Below, in pieces: positions 15,986 to 23,757 of a stretch of DNA of 64,000 bases. Positions within the stretch are counted from its first letter, which is position 1; each line of letters opens with the position of its first letter. The notes beneath the pieces were generated by a model, which worked only from the letters and a program-made list of their open reading frames with translations, ran no database searches and was not told the DNA's origin. This DNA comes from Streptomyces sp. NBC_01451 (GTDB lineage Bacteria > Actinomycetota > Actinomycetes > Streptomycetales > Streptomycetaceae): NCBI RefSeq assembly GCF_036227485.1, contig NZ_CP109479.1, forward strand, positions 6,758,001-6,822,000, written 5' to 3'. The position numbers were made by a program, and so were the translations under genes.

Positions 15986-16647
15986 GGATTGAGCCCGTTC
16001 GTGAGAGGGAGTGAACCCGGGCGGTGGTCCGGGATGAGCGGACGAACGTCCGGGGCGGGGTCGGGAACGAGGTTCGACGCCGACTTGGGCGCGGCGTCGA
16101 TGACGAGCCCCCACAGGCGTTCCAGCTGGGCCCGTACCTCACCGCCGGGCTGTCCCGCGCGCAGGGCCGCCTCGGCGCCGGCGGTCAAGTAGACGGCCAG
16201 CAGCTCCAGTTCGCCGGGCCGCGGCCATGCGTCCGGGGCTGCCGTCCGGTGGAGCAGCGGCACGAGATCCCGCAGCGCGGCCCGCCACACGTCGTGCCAC
16301 TGGGCGGAGGGCATCCGCTCCTGGCTGAGCCGGGCCGCCGCACGGACGGTGACCTCGCACTCCAGCAGGTCGGCGACCACGAGGGTCAGTTCCGCCACCG
16401 ACCGGACGGTGGGCGCCGGTTCGGGGCCGGGCAGCGCCGCGCGAGTGACCGCCTCGGCCTCCCGGCAGACGGCGGACGCGAGGTCGGCCTTGGCGGGGAA
16501 GTGGAAGGTGAGCGCGCCCATCGTCACACCGCAGGCACCGTGGACGGCGGACAGGGAGGTTCCGGAGTACCCGTGCCGGTCGAACTCGATGGCAGCCGCC
16601 GCGATCAGAGCCTGGCGGGTGCGTTGTGCCCGCGTCTGCTTCACCAT
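15982..16647 (-). CDS. TetR-family regulator of the ScbR/ArpA-like type
   Basis: A 221-residue TetR protein beginning MVKQTRAQRTRQALI, very like autoregulator receptors (MxKQxRAxRTRxxIL). The HTH is TSLSAVHGACGVTMGALTFHFPAKADLASAV. The ligand domain has ECEVTVRAAARLSQERMPSAQWHDVWRAAL, with Trp residues where ArpA-type receptors bind the butyrolactone. It sits between the SDR gene, with which it overlaps, and a second receptor gene. The upstream gap 16648-16800 contains a separated ACTTGC/GCAAGT repeat. It could be a true receptor or a pseudo-receptor such as ScbR2. Confidence 0.85.
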   Translation of the reverse strand: MVKQTRAQRTRQALIAAAAIEFDRHGYSGTSLSAVHGACGVTMGALTFHFPAKADLASAVCREAEAVTRAALPGPEPAPTVRSVAELTLVVADLLECEVTVRAAARLSQERMPSAQWHDVWRAALRDLVPLLHRTAAPDAWPRPGELELLAVYLTAGAEAALRAGQPGGEVRAQLERLWGLVIDAAPKSASNLVPDPAPDVRPLIPDHRPGSLPLTNGLNP

Positions 16648-16710
16648 GGACTTGACCTCGTTATCGACGAACCAGTGCCGCGAACCTACTGCCGCGGACG
16701 GCCGCCGATA

Positions 16711-16746
16711 ACTTGCAGGAGCAACTCCAGGACAACTTGGGCAAGT
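16711..16746. promoter_or_regulatory. Inverted and direct repeats upstream of the first receptor gene
   Basis: ACTTGC (16711-16716) and GCAAGT (16741-16746) form separated inverted arms. Between them CAGGAGCAACT and CAGGACAACTT form an imperfect direct repeat with a period of about 13 bases. The block lies about 64-99 bases upstream of the regulator ATG at 16647. It may be a regulator site; no AT-rich ARE-type motif is seen here. Confidence 0.35.
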
Positions 16747-16800
16747 CGAGGGGCGGGGGTGCCCTCCAGCGGAGGGCGACCGCACCCACCCGGACGGGCC

Positions 16801-17433
16801 TCAGGAGGTGATGTCCTCCGCCTGCTCACCTCTGGTGAAGTGCAGCGTCGCGATCACCTCGGCCGGCGCGATGGCCGGCAGCAGACATCGCAGCATCATC
16901 TCTATGCGCTCGGGCAGATCGGCCCGTCCGCTGGAGAGCCGCGCCATGATCTGCGTACCCGTGTACGCGGCCACGATCACCTGTGCGAACGCCGCCAAGT
17001 CCACGTGCGGATGCAGCTGGCCGAGTTCCCGCGCCTCACTGAGGTGTTCGCGGAACTGTTCGGACCACCAGTCGTAGATCGAGTAGTCGAGCAGCCCGAC
17101 CTCGTTCTGCTCGACCGCGAGCCGGACCCCCGCCCGGAACAGGACGTTGCGCCGCATCTCCACGGCCAGGTAGCCGCACATGTCCAGCAGTTGCTGGAGA
17201 CCGCGCTCGCCCTTGGGCCACTGGAGCTCGGCGGCCTGTTCCACGATGACCGCTCTGGCCAGTTCCTCCTTCGACTTGAAGTGGAAGTACATGGCTCCGG
17301 TAGTGATTCCGGCCCGTTGCAGAATCGCGTTGAGGCCTGCTCCGTGGTATCCGGCCTGGTCGAACACCTCCGCCGCCGAGCGGATGAGCGCGGCTCGTGT
17401 CTTGTTCGCGCGCTCCTGCCGTTGTCGTGCCAT
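16801..17433 (-). CDS. TetR-family ArpA/ScbR-type gamma-butyrolactone receptor
   Basis: A 210-residue TetR protein: MARQRQERANKTRAALIRSAAEVFDQAGYHGAGLNAILQRAGITTGAMYFHF, the autoregulator-receptor HTH, followed by KSKEELARAVIVEQ. The ligand domain has RRNVLFRAGVRLAVEQNEVGLLDYSIYDWWSEQFREHLSEA, whose tandem Trp fits the conserved ligand-contacting Trp region of the family. The ATG has AAGGAG about ten bases upstream. It is divergent from the AfsA-type gene, the classic receptor/synthase arrangement. An AT-rich operator-like motif lies directly upstream of its ribosome site, suggesting autorepression released by the signal. Confidence 0.88.
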   Translation of the reverse strand: MARQRQERANKTRAALIRSAAEVFDQAGYHGAGLNAILQRAGITTGAMYFHFKSKEELARAVIVEQAAELQWPKGERGLQQLLDMCGYLAVEMRRNVLFRAGVRLAVEQNEVGLLDYSIYDWWSEQFREHLSEARELGQLHPHVDLAAFAQVIVAAYTGTQIMARLSSGRADLPERIEMMLRCLLPAIAPAEVIATLHFTRGEQAEDITS

Positions 17434-17457
17434 CGGCGGGACTCTCCTTGCACCTAG

Positions 17458-17487
17458 ACAAACAAAAAGAACGACCTCTATTTTATT
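17458..17487. promoter_or_regulatory. AT-rich ARE-like operator in the receptor/AfsA intergenic region
   Basis: The plus strand reads ACAAACAAAAAG-AACGAC-CTCTATTTTATT within a GC-rich context. Reversed, it aligns with the site at 6981-7010 (AAATAGAG, CG centre, TTTGTTT tail). It starts 25 bases upstream of the receptor ATG and lies about 85-115 bases upstream of the AfsA-type gene. Both position and shape match autoregulatory elements where ArpA/ScbR receptors bind, so it probably controls the receptor gene and possibly the divergent synthase gene. Confidence 0.65.
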
Positions 17488-17572
17488 CACGTCGACGTCC
17501 CCGTGTCACTGGGGGCGCCTTCGATCGGTCTGCGCGTGCCCGTAAATCAGCGCCTCATCAGGGGGAACCGCC

Positions 17573-18532
17573 ATGTCGTACAGCCTTGCCCAAAACCGTG
17601 TCGAAGCCGGTTTCGAGCTGGTCGAGCCCACCTTCACGCACAAGACGAACCAGGACGAAGTGCTCCTGCGCAGCTGGCGGCGGTCCGCGCCCGATGCCTT
17701 CGCCGTCACCGCCGAGTGGCCCGCGACGCATCCGTTCTACCGCACCCACCTCGGCCTGCACGACCCGCTGCTGCTCGGCGAGACCGTCCGGCAGGCCCTG
17801 CCGCTGCTGTCCCACCGTGCCTACCGGGTCCCGCTCGGCCACCAGCTGCTGTGGAAGGACTTCAGCTGGATCGTCGACCCCGAGGCCATGCACGCCGACG
17901 GCGGTCCGGTCGAGCTCGACCTGCGCATCAGCTGCCACGATGTGAAGTACCGCCGCGACCGCGCCGCCGCGATTTCCATGACGGTCGACGTCGAACGCGG
18001 GGGCCGCCCCATGGCCACCGCCCGTTCGAGCTTCTCCATACAGGACCGCGCGATATACGAGCGGCTGCGTGGCGGCTACGCCGACGCGGCCGCCGCCACC
18101 GCCCGAGCCGTACCCCTCCCGCCCCCGGCCGGGGTGGAGGCCTTCGGCCGCGACCGCTTCGAGGACGTGGTGCTGGCCGCCACCGACCGGCCCGGCCGCT
18201 GGCAGCTGCGGGTGGACACGACACATCCCATCCTCTTCGATCACGTGGTCGACCACGCCCCGGGCATGCTGCTCCTGGAGGCCGCCCGCCAGGCGGCCCT
18301 GGCCGCGGCCCATCCCCGGCGGACGACCGTGACCGGCATGGACTCCGTCTTCGTCAAGTACGCCGAACTGGACGCGCCCTGCTGGCTGGAGACCGAGCGC
18401 AGCGTGGACGGCGACCAGGTCAGGGTCGTCGCGCGGCAGCACGACAGGGAGATCTTCTCCAGCACCGTCACCCTGTCCGCCGCCCCGGCCACGGCCTCGG
18501 CACCCGTCACCTCCGCGCCCGTGGCCGTCTGA
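17573..18532 (+). CDS. AfsA/ScbA-type gamma-butyrolactone biosynthesis protein
   Basis: A 319-residue AfsA-family protein with two hotdog-fold repeats. The N-terminal repeat has EPTFTHKTNQDEVLLRSWRR and FYRTHLGLHDPLLLGETVRQ; the C-terminal repeat has THPILFDHVVDHAPGMLLLEAARQAAL. These two blocks are the family's hallmark, where AfsA condenses a beta-ketoacyl chain with dihydroxyacetone phosphate to begin signal synthesis. The ATG has AGGGGGAACC upstream. It is divergent from the ArpA-like receptor across a 139-base promoter region carrying the ARE-like motif. It is therefore the likely source of the signal read by the two receptors. Confidence 0.93.
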   Translation: MSYSLAQNRVEAGFELVEPTFTHKTNQDEVLLRSWRRSAPDAFAVTAEWPATHPFYRTHLGLHDPLLLGETVRQALPLLSHRAYRVPLGHQLLWKDFSWIVDPEAMHADGGPVELDLRISCHDVKYRRDRAAAISMTVDVERGGRPMATARSSFSIQDRAIYERLRGGYADAAAATARAVPLPPPAGVEAFGRDRFEDVVLAATDRPGRWQLRVDTTHPILFDHVVDHAPGMLLLEAARQAALAAAHPRRTTVTGMDSVFVKYAELDAPCWLETERSVDGDQVRVVARQHDREIFSSTVTLSAAPATASAPVTSAPVAV

Positions 18533-18572
18533 CGTGCGCCGCCACCGCCGACCCGTCGTCCGCCGCCCCCGC

Positions 18573-19577
18573 TCATCGCGACCGGGACACATCGGCCGGA
18601 CCGTCGGTGGCGGGCTCGCGCCGCGCATCGGACCGCCCGCCCGCGCCGGCCGTACCGCCCGTGGCGGCTGCGGCACCTGTGCCGACCGTGCCGGCCGCCT
18701 CCCGCAGCGCGTCCACCAGGCCGCGCAGCGCGGGCTGCTCCGGTGCGGTGCGGCGGGCCGCGGCGGAGATGACGCGGACCGGCTCGGGATTGCGGACCTC
18801 GCGCACGACCACGCCCGGGTGCGGGGTACGCAGCCCCAGCCGAGGCATCAGACCGATGCCGAGGCCGGCCGCCACGAAGCCCTGCGCGGTCGCGTAGTCC
18901 TCGGTCTGGATGACGAAGTCGGGGCTGAAGCCCGCCGCCGCACAGGAGTCGATCACCGGTTCGAGACAGGGGCCTGGCGGCTCGCTGCCCACCCACTGTT
19001 CGCCGGCGAGCTCGTTCAGGTTGATCACCTGCCGCTCGGCGAGCGGGTGGTCGGCGGGCAGTACGGCGGCGTACGGGTCGTCCAGGAGGTGGACGAGACG
19101 GATGGAGCCGTCGCCGGTCCTGTCCCGGGCCTGTACGACCACGGCCAGGTCGGCCCGCCCCTTGACCACCTCGTGGAACGGGTCCTCGGGGTCGGCGAGT
19201 TCGAGGTCGATCCGTACGCCGGGGTGTTCGAGCCGGAGCCGGGCCAGCGCGGGCGCGACCAGTGTGGAGCCCGCCGTGGCGAAGTAGCGGACCGAGAGGC
19301 GGCCGGTCCGCCCGGCCCGCAGATCGGCGAGGGCCGTCTCCGCCTGGGAGACGGCCGCGCTGATCAGCCCCGCGTGCTCGGTGAGCAGCAGACCCGCGGC
19401 GGTGGGCCTGACCCCCCGGCCGACCCGCTCCAGGAGCGCCGTACCCGCCTGTTTCTCCAGAGCCGCCACCTGCTGGCTGACGGCGGAAGGGGTGTAACCG
19501 AGATGGGCCGCGGCAGCCGTCACCGTGCCGCTGGTGACCACCGCGCGCAGGACCTGGAGACGCCTCACATCAAGCAT
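18573..19577 (-). CDS. LysR-family transcriptional regulator
   Basis: A 334-residue LysR protein. The HTH is residues about 1-60 (MLDVRRLQVLRAVVTSGTVTAAAAHLGYTPSAVSQQVAALEKQAG); the LysR substrate domain begins at RTGRLSVRYFATAGSTLV and includes RADLAVVVQ and VAAGLGIGLMPRLGL. The C-terminal 40 residues are Ala/Gly/Thr-rich and probably disordered. It is convergent with the AfsA gene (40 bases between stops) and divergent from the EamA transporter gene, which it may control. Ligand unknown. Confidence 0.92.
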   Translation of the reverse strand: MLDVRRLQVLRAVVTSGTVTAAAAHLGYTPSAVSQQVAALEKQAGTALLERVGRGVRPTAAGLLLTEHAGLISAAVSQAETALADLRAGRTGRLSVRYFATAGSTLVAPALARLRLEHPGVRIDLELADPEDPFHEVVKGRADLAVVVQARDRTGDGSIRLVHLLDDPYAAVLPADHPLAERQVINLNELAGEQWVGSEPPGPCLEPVIDSCAAAGFSPDFVIQTEDYATAQGFVAAGLGIGLMPRLGLRTPHPGVVVREVRNPEPVRVISAAARRTAPEQPALRGLVDALREAAGTVGTGAAAATGGTAGAGGRSDARREPATDGPADVSRSR

Positions 19578-19714
19578 GCAGTACAGCTTAACAAAAGGTG
19601 TAGAACCATATGCTTGTCCTCAAAGCTTGGCTGGGGCACCTTCATAACAGGGATGCCGGACCAAGCCAGCCACGGACCAGACGCAGATCCGGACGCGGAT
19701 AGGGAGACACCATC

Positions 19715-20692
19715 GTGAACAGTGGCAGCACGCAGAGTCTGAGGGGTGCGGCGCGAGTGGCCGTGCTCGCCCTGCTGTGGGGATCCACCTTCCTGTGGAT
19801 CGAACTGGCGCTGCGGGGGCTTTCCCCGCTCCAGGTCACACTCGCCCGCTGTGTGCTGGGCGCGGTCGTGCTCACCGGCGCGCTGTACGCCACCGGGCGG
19901 CGCCTGCCGACCGGCCGCACGGTCTGGCGGCACATCGTCATCGCCGCCTTCTTCTGCAACGCCCTGCCGTTCGCCCTCTTCAGCATCGGCCAGCAGACCG
20001 TCGACTCGGGCCTGGCCGGCGTACTGAACGCGACGACCCCGTTCTTCTCCCTCGCCCTCGGGCTCGTCCTGGGCACCGAGCGCGGCCTGCGCCCGGTCCG
20101 GCTGGCCGGTCTGCTGCTCGGCTTCGGCGGGGTCGTGGTCATCTTCGCGCCCTGGGAGCGGTCGGGCTCGCTCGGCTGGGGCGCCCTCGCGATCCTCGGC
20201 GCCGCGGCCAGCTACGCCGTCGCCTTCGTCTACATGGGCCGCACCCTGGTCGGCCGGGGCATCCCGACCCTCTCCCTCTCCGCCGCCCAGCTGATCGCGG
20301 CGACCGGGCTGACCGCCATGGCCGTGCCGGTCGGCGGCCTGGACGCGATCCACCTCAGCACGACGGCCCTGGTCGCGGTCCTGGTCCTCGGGGTCTTCAG
20401 CACCGGCGTCACCTTCCACCTCACCTACCGGATCATCGCGGCCGAGGGCGCCACCCAGGCCGCCGTGGTCGGCTACCTGCTGCCCGTGGTCTCCGTGGCG
20501 CTCGGCGCGGTCTTCCTGGGCGAGAGCGTCGGCCTCCGGGTCGCGGCCGGCATGGTCGTCGTCCTCGTCGGCGTCGGCCTGACCCGCCGCAAGGGCGCCC
20601 CGAAGCCGGCGCCGGCCGTTGAGGAGCCCGGGTCGGCATCCGCAGTTGAGGAGCCCGGGTCCACACCCGCCGTGATGGCACCCGCACGATGA
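19715..20692 (+). CDS. EamA/DMT-superfamily transporter
   Basis: A 325-residue membrane protein with ten predicted helices and two EamA repeats: LLWGSTFLWIELALRGLSPLQVTLAR in the first and ILGAAASYAVAFVYMGRTLVG starting the second. It probably exports amino acids or small metabolites. The GTG at 19715 has AGGGAG upstream. The C-terminal tail contains a short repeated VEEPGS element, encoded by a 17-base direct repeat (20618-20634 and 20645-20661). It is divergent from the LysR gene, its likely regulator, and a strong terminator follows. Confidence 0.9.
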   Translation: MNSGSTQSLRGAARVAVLALLWGSTFLWIELALRGLSPLQVTLARCVLGAVVLTGALYATGRRLPTGRTVWRHIVIAAFFCNALPFALFSIGQQTVDSGLAGVLNATTPFFSLALGLVLGTERGLRPVRLAGLLLGFGGVVVIFAPWERSGSLGWGALAILGAAASYAVAFVYMGRTLVGRGIPTLSLSAAQLIAATGLTAMAVPVGGLDAIHLSTTALVAVLVLGVFSTGVTFHLTYRIIAAEGATQAAVVGYLLPVVSVALGAVFLGESVGLRVAAGMVVVLVGVGLTRRKGAPKPAPAVEEPGSASAVEEPGSTPAVMAPAR

Positions 20693-20709
20693 CTCCTTCC
20701 GCTCCCGAC

Positions 20710-20742
20710 CCGCGACCCGGGCTCCCTGAGCCCGGGTCGCGG
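20710..20742 (+). terminator. Terminator hairpin after the EamA gene
   Basis: A perfect 15-base stem (20710-20724 with 20728-20742) closes a three-base CCT loop and begins 17 bases after the EamA stop. No U tract follows, as is usual in Streptomyces. The remaining bases up to 21008 show no convincing gene. Confidence 0.85.
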
Positions 20743-21008
20743 CCTGCGTACCGCGAACCGGCAGCCAGGACCGTCCGTACGGACCTCACCCACGCCTTCC
20801 GCCCCGGCCGGCCGCGCTTCGCGGGCGACTACGGCCTTGAGCCGCACGTCCTTCGTCTGTGGGTGTCGGGGCGTCAACTGTGTTCGGACGCACGGGATCC
20901 GCTGCTCGTGGGTGTGGAGTCGGGCGGTGGTCGGGGGAGTTCCAACCCCTCCGACCTGCGGCTGGGATAGCCGTCCGCGGGGCGGCTCGGTGAGGGACTG
21001 CGGCGCGC

Positions 21009-21890
21009 TCACGCCTGGTCGGCCAGCCTCTGCCGTAGGGCGTCGTTGTCGTCGTGATGGACGACCTCGTCGAAGCGCAGCCGCAGTCCGTGCCTGGTCA
21101 GCAGGCCGGCCACGATCGCGTCGAGCTGTTCGCGGTGTTCCCTGGTGCGGGCCTGCACGTACGCCTCGCGCACCTCGTCGGGTTCGTCGGCGAGGACCTG
21201 GTCCATGCGTTCGCGGATGTACCGCTTGAGGTTGATGTGTTCCATGAACACCTCGGTGATGCCGGCCTCGACGAGCTGCCCGAAGAGATGGTCCAGCAGT
21301 TCGGGCCGGGCGGCGAAGTGAGGCAGGAGCGGGCCGACGAAGGCGAAGGTGGGGATGCCGGCCCCGCGCAGTTCCGTGAGGGTGCGCAGACGGCGGGAGG
21401 CGAGCGGGGCGCGGACCTCCAGCCAGCGGCTGACCTTGTCGTCCGCGGTGGTCACGGTCATGCCGACCTCCGCCCTGGGCAGGCCGGCGAGCAGGTCGAT
21501 GTCGCGGGTGACGACCGGCGACTTGGTCAGGATGCGGACCAGACCCGGGTACTCGACGTTCTTCAGTTCGCGCAGGATGCCGCGGGTGAGCCGGTACTTC
21601 GTCTCGTGGCCCTGGTAGGGGTCGGTGACCGAGCTGAGCAGCATCGTGCCGTGGCGCTTGTGCTCGGGCATCCTGGCCAGCTCCTTGCGGGCCAGATCGA
21701 CGGCGTTCCGCTTCACGTACAGGTAGTCGCCCCATTCCTTGGCCGACCGGCCGAACTGCCGCCCCGCGAAGGAGGCGAAGCAGTACGCGCAGCCCAGAAC
21801 GCAGCCGGTGTAGGGGTTGATCACGTAGTCGTTCGACGGGGTCTTCGACTTCTGGATCAGGGTCTTCGCCTCGATCTCGACCGGTTCCAT
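21009..21890 (-). CDS. SplB-like radical SAM protein (Rv2578c family)
   Basis: A 293-residue radical SAM protein. The cluster-binding motif is GCVLGCAYCF (C30, C34, C37, i.e. CxxxCxxC), preceded by NPYTGC. Further family blocks are SSVTDPYQGHETKYRLTRGIL, ILTKSPVVTRDIDLL and SRRLRTLTELRGAGIPTFAFVGPLLP. This pattern matches the spore-photoproduct-lyase-like/Rv2578c group common in actinobacteria, whose reaction is not established; DNA repair is often assumed. It is monocistronic, with a 318-base upstream gap shared with the divergent NTF2-like gene. Confidence 0.88.
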   Translation of the reverse strand: MEPVEIEAKTLIQKSKTPSNDYVINPYTGCVLGCAYCFASFAGRQFGRSAKEWGDYLYVKRNAVDLARKELARMPEHKRHGTMLLSSVTDPYQGHETKYRLTRGILRELKNVEYPGLVRILTKSPVVTRDIDLLAGLPRAEVGMTVTTADDKVSRWLEVRAPLASRRLRTLTELRGAGIPTFAFVGPLLPHFAARPELLDHLFGQLVEAGITEVFMEHINLKRYIRERMDQVLADEPDEVREAYVQARTREHREQLDAIVAGLLTRHGLRLRFDEVVHHDDNDALRQRLADQA

Positions 21891-22021
21891 GACGGGCTTC
21901 CTCTCTGCTGTCGGCCGCCCGCACCCGGGTCGGCCTTGTTCCTGCGCTGTGCGCGGGGCGGGGCAAGGAGAGGCGACGGACGCCCAACCTGCATCACGGG
22001 GAACAATAATCCCTGGAAGTT

Positions 22022-22035
22022 GATTCCATGGAATC
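22022..22035. promoter_or_regulatory. Palindrome GATTCCATGGAATC, candidate MarR operator
   Basis: A 14-base perfect palindrome in the AT-richer centre of the divergent region 21891-22208, between the radical SAM and NTF2-like genes. Its core TTCCATGGA is identical to the core of the imperfect palindrome directly upstream of the MarR gene (23744-23752). It is a candidate operator linking the MarR protein to the NTF2/PPOX genes. The remainder of the gap shows no gene. Confidence 0.5.
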
Positions 22036-22208
22036 TAAATGGTTTGCTGGGTGGGCAGCCGATCGAGCGCCTTGATCGCCGGTCTGTCCGCTTCCGGCGG
22101 GCAGGTCCTGTGAGTCGTTCCGGCGGAGCGCGGCAATCGTCTTCCGGGCCGAGTGCGTCCTGGACAGTCATGGTTTTCCCTGCACAAGAACCCCAAGGAG
22201 CAAACGAC

Positions 22209-22601
22209 ATGACCAGCGCGAACATCGACATCGCCCGCACCTACTTCCAGGCCGTCCGGACCGGAGACATGGCCGCTCTCGGTGAACTCCTCGACGCCGA
22301 CATCGTCTGGCACCAGCCCGGCGCCAACCGGTTCTCCGGCGAGCACAAGGGCCAGGGTGCCGTCTTCCAGATGCTCGGCAGCATGATGGAGGCCAGCCAG
22401 GGCACCTTCGCGATCGACGAGATCCACACCCTCATGGGCAACGGGGACCTGGTCACCGCCACCATCCGCTTCACCGGCCGCCGCGGCGACGCGTCGATGA
22501 GCATGGACGGCGTCGACCTCCTGCGCATCGAGAACGGCAGGATCGCCGAGATGTGGCTCTTCTCCGCCGACCCGGCCGCCGAGGACGCCTTCTGGGGCTA
22601 G
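22209..22601 (+). CDS. NTF2-like (SnoaL-fold) protein
   Basis: A 130-residue cone-fold protein: IARTYFQAVRTGDMAALGELLDADIVWHQPGANRFSGEHKGQGAVF, then MDGVDLLRIENGRIAEMWLFSADPAAEDAFWG, the usual SnoaL/ketosteroid-isomerase-like architecture with a D-W/H set lining the pocket. Such proteins are isomerases, cyclases or ligand binders. It lies upstream of a PPOX gene, but a very strong hairpin separates them. Function unknown. Confidence 0.88.
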   Translation: MTSANIDIARTYFQAVRTGDMAALGELLDADIVWHQPGANRFSGEHKGQGAVFQMLGSMMEASQGTFAIDEIHTLMGNGDLVTATIRFTGRRGDASMSMDGVDLLRIENGRIAEMWLFSADPAAEDAFWG

Positions 22602-22604
22602 AAC

Positions 22605-22643
22605 CGTGGGTGTCCGGGGCCGACTCGGCCCCGGACACCCACG
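22605..22643 (+). terminator. Strong hairpin between NTF2-like and PPOX genes
   Basis: A perfect 18-base stem (22605-22622 with 22626-22643) with a three-base loop begins four bases after the NTF2-like stop and ends 50 bases before the PPOX start. It should terminate or attenuate transcription, so PPOX expression depends on read-through or a promoter in the short remaining gap. Confidence 0.88.
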
Positions 22644-22693
22644 AGCAGATCCGTACCTGCACCTGCACACGCACCTGCACGAAAGGCATCCGC

Positions 22694-23119
22694 ATGCGGA
22701 AGATGACCGAGCAGCAGTGGCGGGCGTTCGTCACGTACGGCACCCGCACCGGCAAGCTGTCGACCAGCCGCGCCGACGGCGGCCCGCACGTGACACCGGT
22801 CTGGTTCCTTCTCGACGGCGACGACATCGTGCTCACCACCGAGAAGACCGGGGTCAAGGGCCGCAACCTCGCCCGCGACGGACGGTTCGCCCTCTGCGTC
22901 GACGAGGACCGGCCCCCGTACGCCTTCGTCCTCCTCCAGGGTCGCGCGACGATCTCCGAGGACCCGGACGGCATGCTGCGCTGGGGTGGTCTCCTGGGCG
23001 CCCGGTACATGGGCGACGACCGCGGCGAGGAGTACGCCGCACGCAACGGCGGCCCCGGCAACCTCCTCGTCCGGGGCCGCGTCGACAAAGTCGTCGCGTT
23101 CGCCGGTATCGCCGACTGA
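22694..23119 (+). CDS. PPOX-class F420/flavin-dependent oxidoreductase
   Basis: A 141-residue split-barrel protein: WRAFVTYGTRTGKLSTSRADGGPHVTPVWFLLDGDDIVLTTEKTGVKGRNLARDGRFALCVDEDRPPYAFVLLQGRATI. This matches the F420-dependent (FDOR-B) or FMN-binding PPOX family of actinobacteria, which reduce quinones or xenobiotics; the KGRNL stretch fits F420 or FMN phosphate binding. The ATG at 22694 has GAAAGG upstream. The gene is convergent with the MarR gene. Confidence 0.9.
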   Translation: MRKMTEQQWRAFVTYGTRTGKLSTSRADGGPHVTPVWFLLDGDDIVLTTEKTGVKGRNLARDGRFALCVDEDRPPYAFVLLQGRATISEDPDGMLRWGGLLGARYMGDDRGEEYAARNGGPGNLLVRGRVDKVVAFAGIAD

Positions 23120-23120
23120 G

Positions 23121-23183
23121 CCGTGGGCTGACGGGGCGGGGCCGGGGGCTGTGTGCATCCGGCCCCGCCCCGTCAGCCCACGG
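23121..23183. terminator. Long bidirectional terminator between PPOX and MarR genes
   Basis: A perfect 25-base stem (23121-23145 with 23159-23183) and a 13-base loop fill the space between two convergent genes. It can serve transcripts from both sides and is one of the strongest hairpins in the window. Confidence 0.92.
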
Positions 23184-23204
23184 GCGCTGCCGAGCCGTCG
23201 CGGC

Positions 23205-23720
23205 TCACGATGCCGGTCGGCCGGGCTGCTTCGGCGCCCGCACGGCCGGCACCGGCGTCTGTCCGGCGGCCTTCCGCTCCGCGTCCAGGGCGCGTCCGGC
23301 CGCTCGCAGCGTGCTGAGGACCGCGGTCACCTCGCGTACGGACCGCTCGGGAATCACCGATCCGATACGAAGTTCCAGTTCCTCCTCGAAGACCTTCAGC
23401 GCCCCGTCCACCAACTTCCGCCCCTCGGGCGTCAGTTCGACGATCGAGGAACGGCGGTCGTTCGGATTGGCCCGCCGCTCGCAGAGGCCCGCCGCCTCAA
23501 GGCGATCGACCACCTTGCTCGTGCCGCCCACCGTGATCGAGAACTTCTCCGCGATGTCCTGGATCCGCCGCCCGGGCCGCTGCCGCAGCAGGTGCAGCAC
23601 CTCGAACGAGGTCAGCGGCAGGTCGTACTCGGCCTTCAACCGCCCCTCGATACCGTCCCACAGCTCGATCTCCAGCGAGACCAGCTCCCGGTACAGCAGC
23701 TTCAGGTCGGCGTCGGCCAT
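23205..23720 (-). CDS. MarR-family transcriptional regulator
   Basis: A 171-residue winged-helix regulator: LTSFEVLHLLRQRPGRRIQDIAEKFSITVGGTSKVVDRLEAAGLCERRANPNDRRSSIVELTPEGRKLV is the full MarR HTH and wing with the DRR signature. The C-terminal 25 residues are Pro/Ala-rich. ATG 23720 is preferred over the adjoining GTG. An imperfect palindrome with the TTCCATGGA core lies just upstream, which suggests autoregulation; the same core occurs upstream of the NTF2-like gene. Confidence 0.93.
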   Translation of the reverse strand: MADADLKLLYRELVSLEIELWDGIEGRLKAEYDLPLTSFEVLHLLRQRPGRRIQDIAEKFSITVGGTSKVVDRLEAAGLCERRANPNDRRSSIVELTPEGRKLVDGALKVFEEELELRIGSVIPERSVREVTAVLSTLRAAGRALDAERKAAGQTPVPAVRAPKQPGRPAS

Positions 23721-23736
23721 CACTCGACTTCCGTAG

Positions 23737-23757
23737 AACTATCTTCCATGGACAGTT
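23737..23757. promoter_or_regulatory. Imperfect palindrome upstream of the MarR gene
   Basis: AACT-ATCTTCCATGGAC-AGTT spans 17-37 bases upstream of the MarR ATG. The outer arms AACT/AGTT and the inner TTCCATGGA form an imperfect dyad of MarR-operator size. The core is shared with the palindrome at 22022-22035. Confidence 0.5.

Noticed and set aside
20689..20970. 93-codon plus-strand frame overlapping the EamA stop by ATGA
   Set aside because: It runs straight through the perfect 15-base terminator stem, its product is Arg/Pro/Gly-rich with no motif, and codon bias fades after the hairpin.
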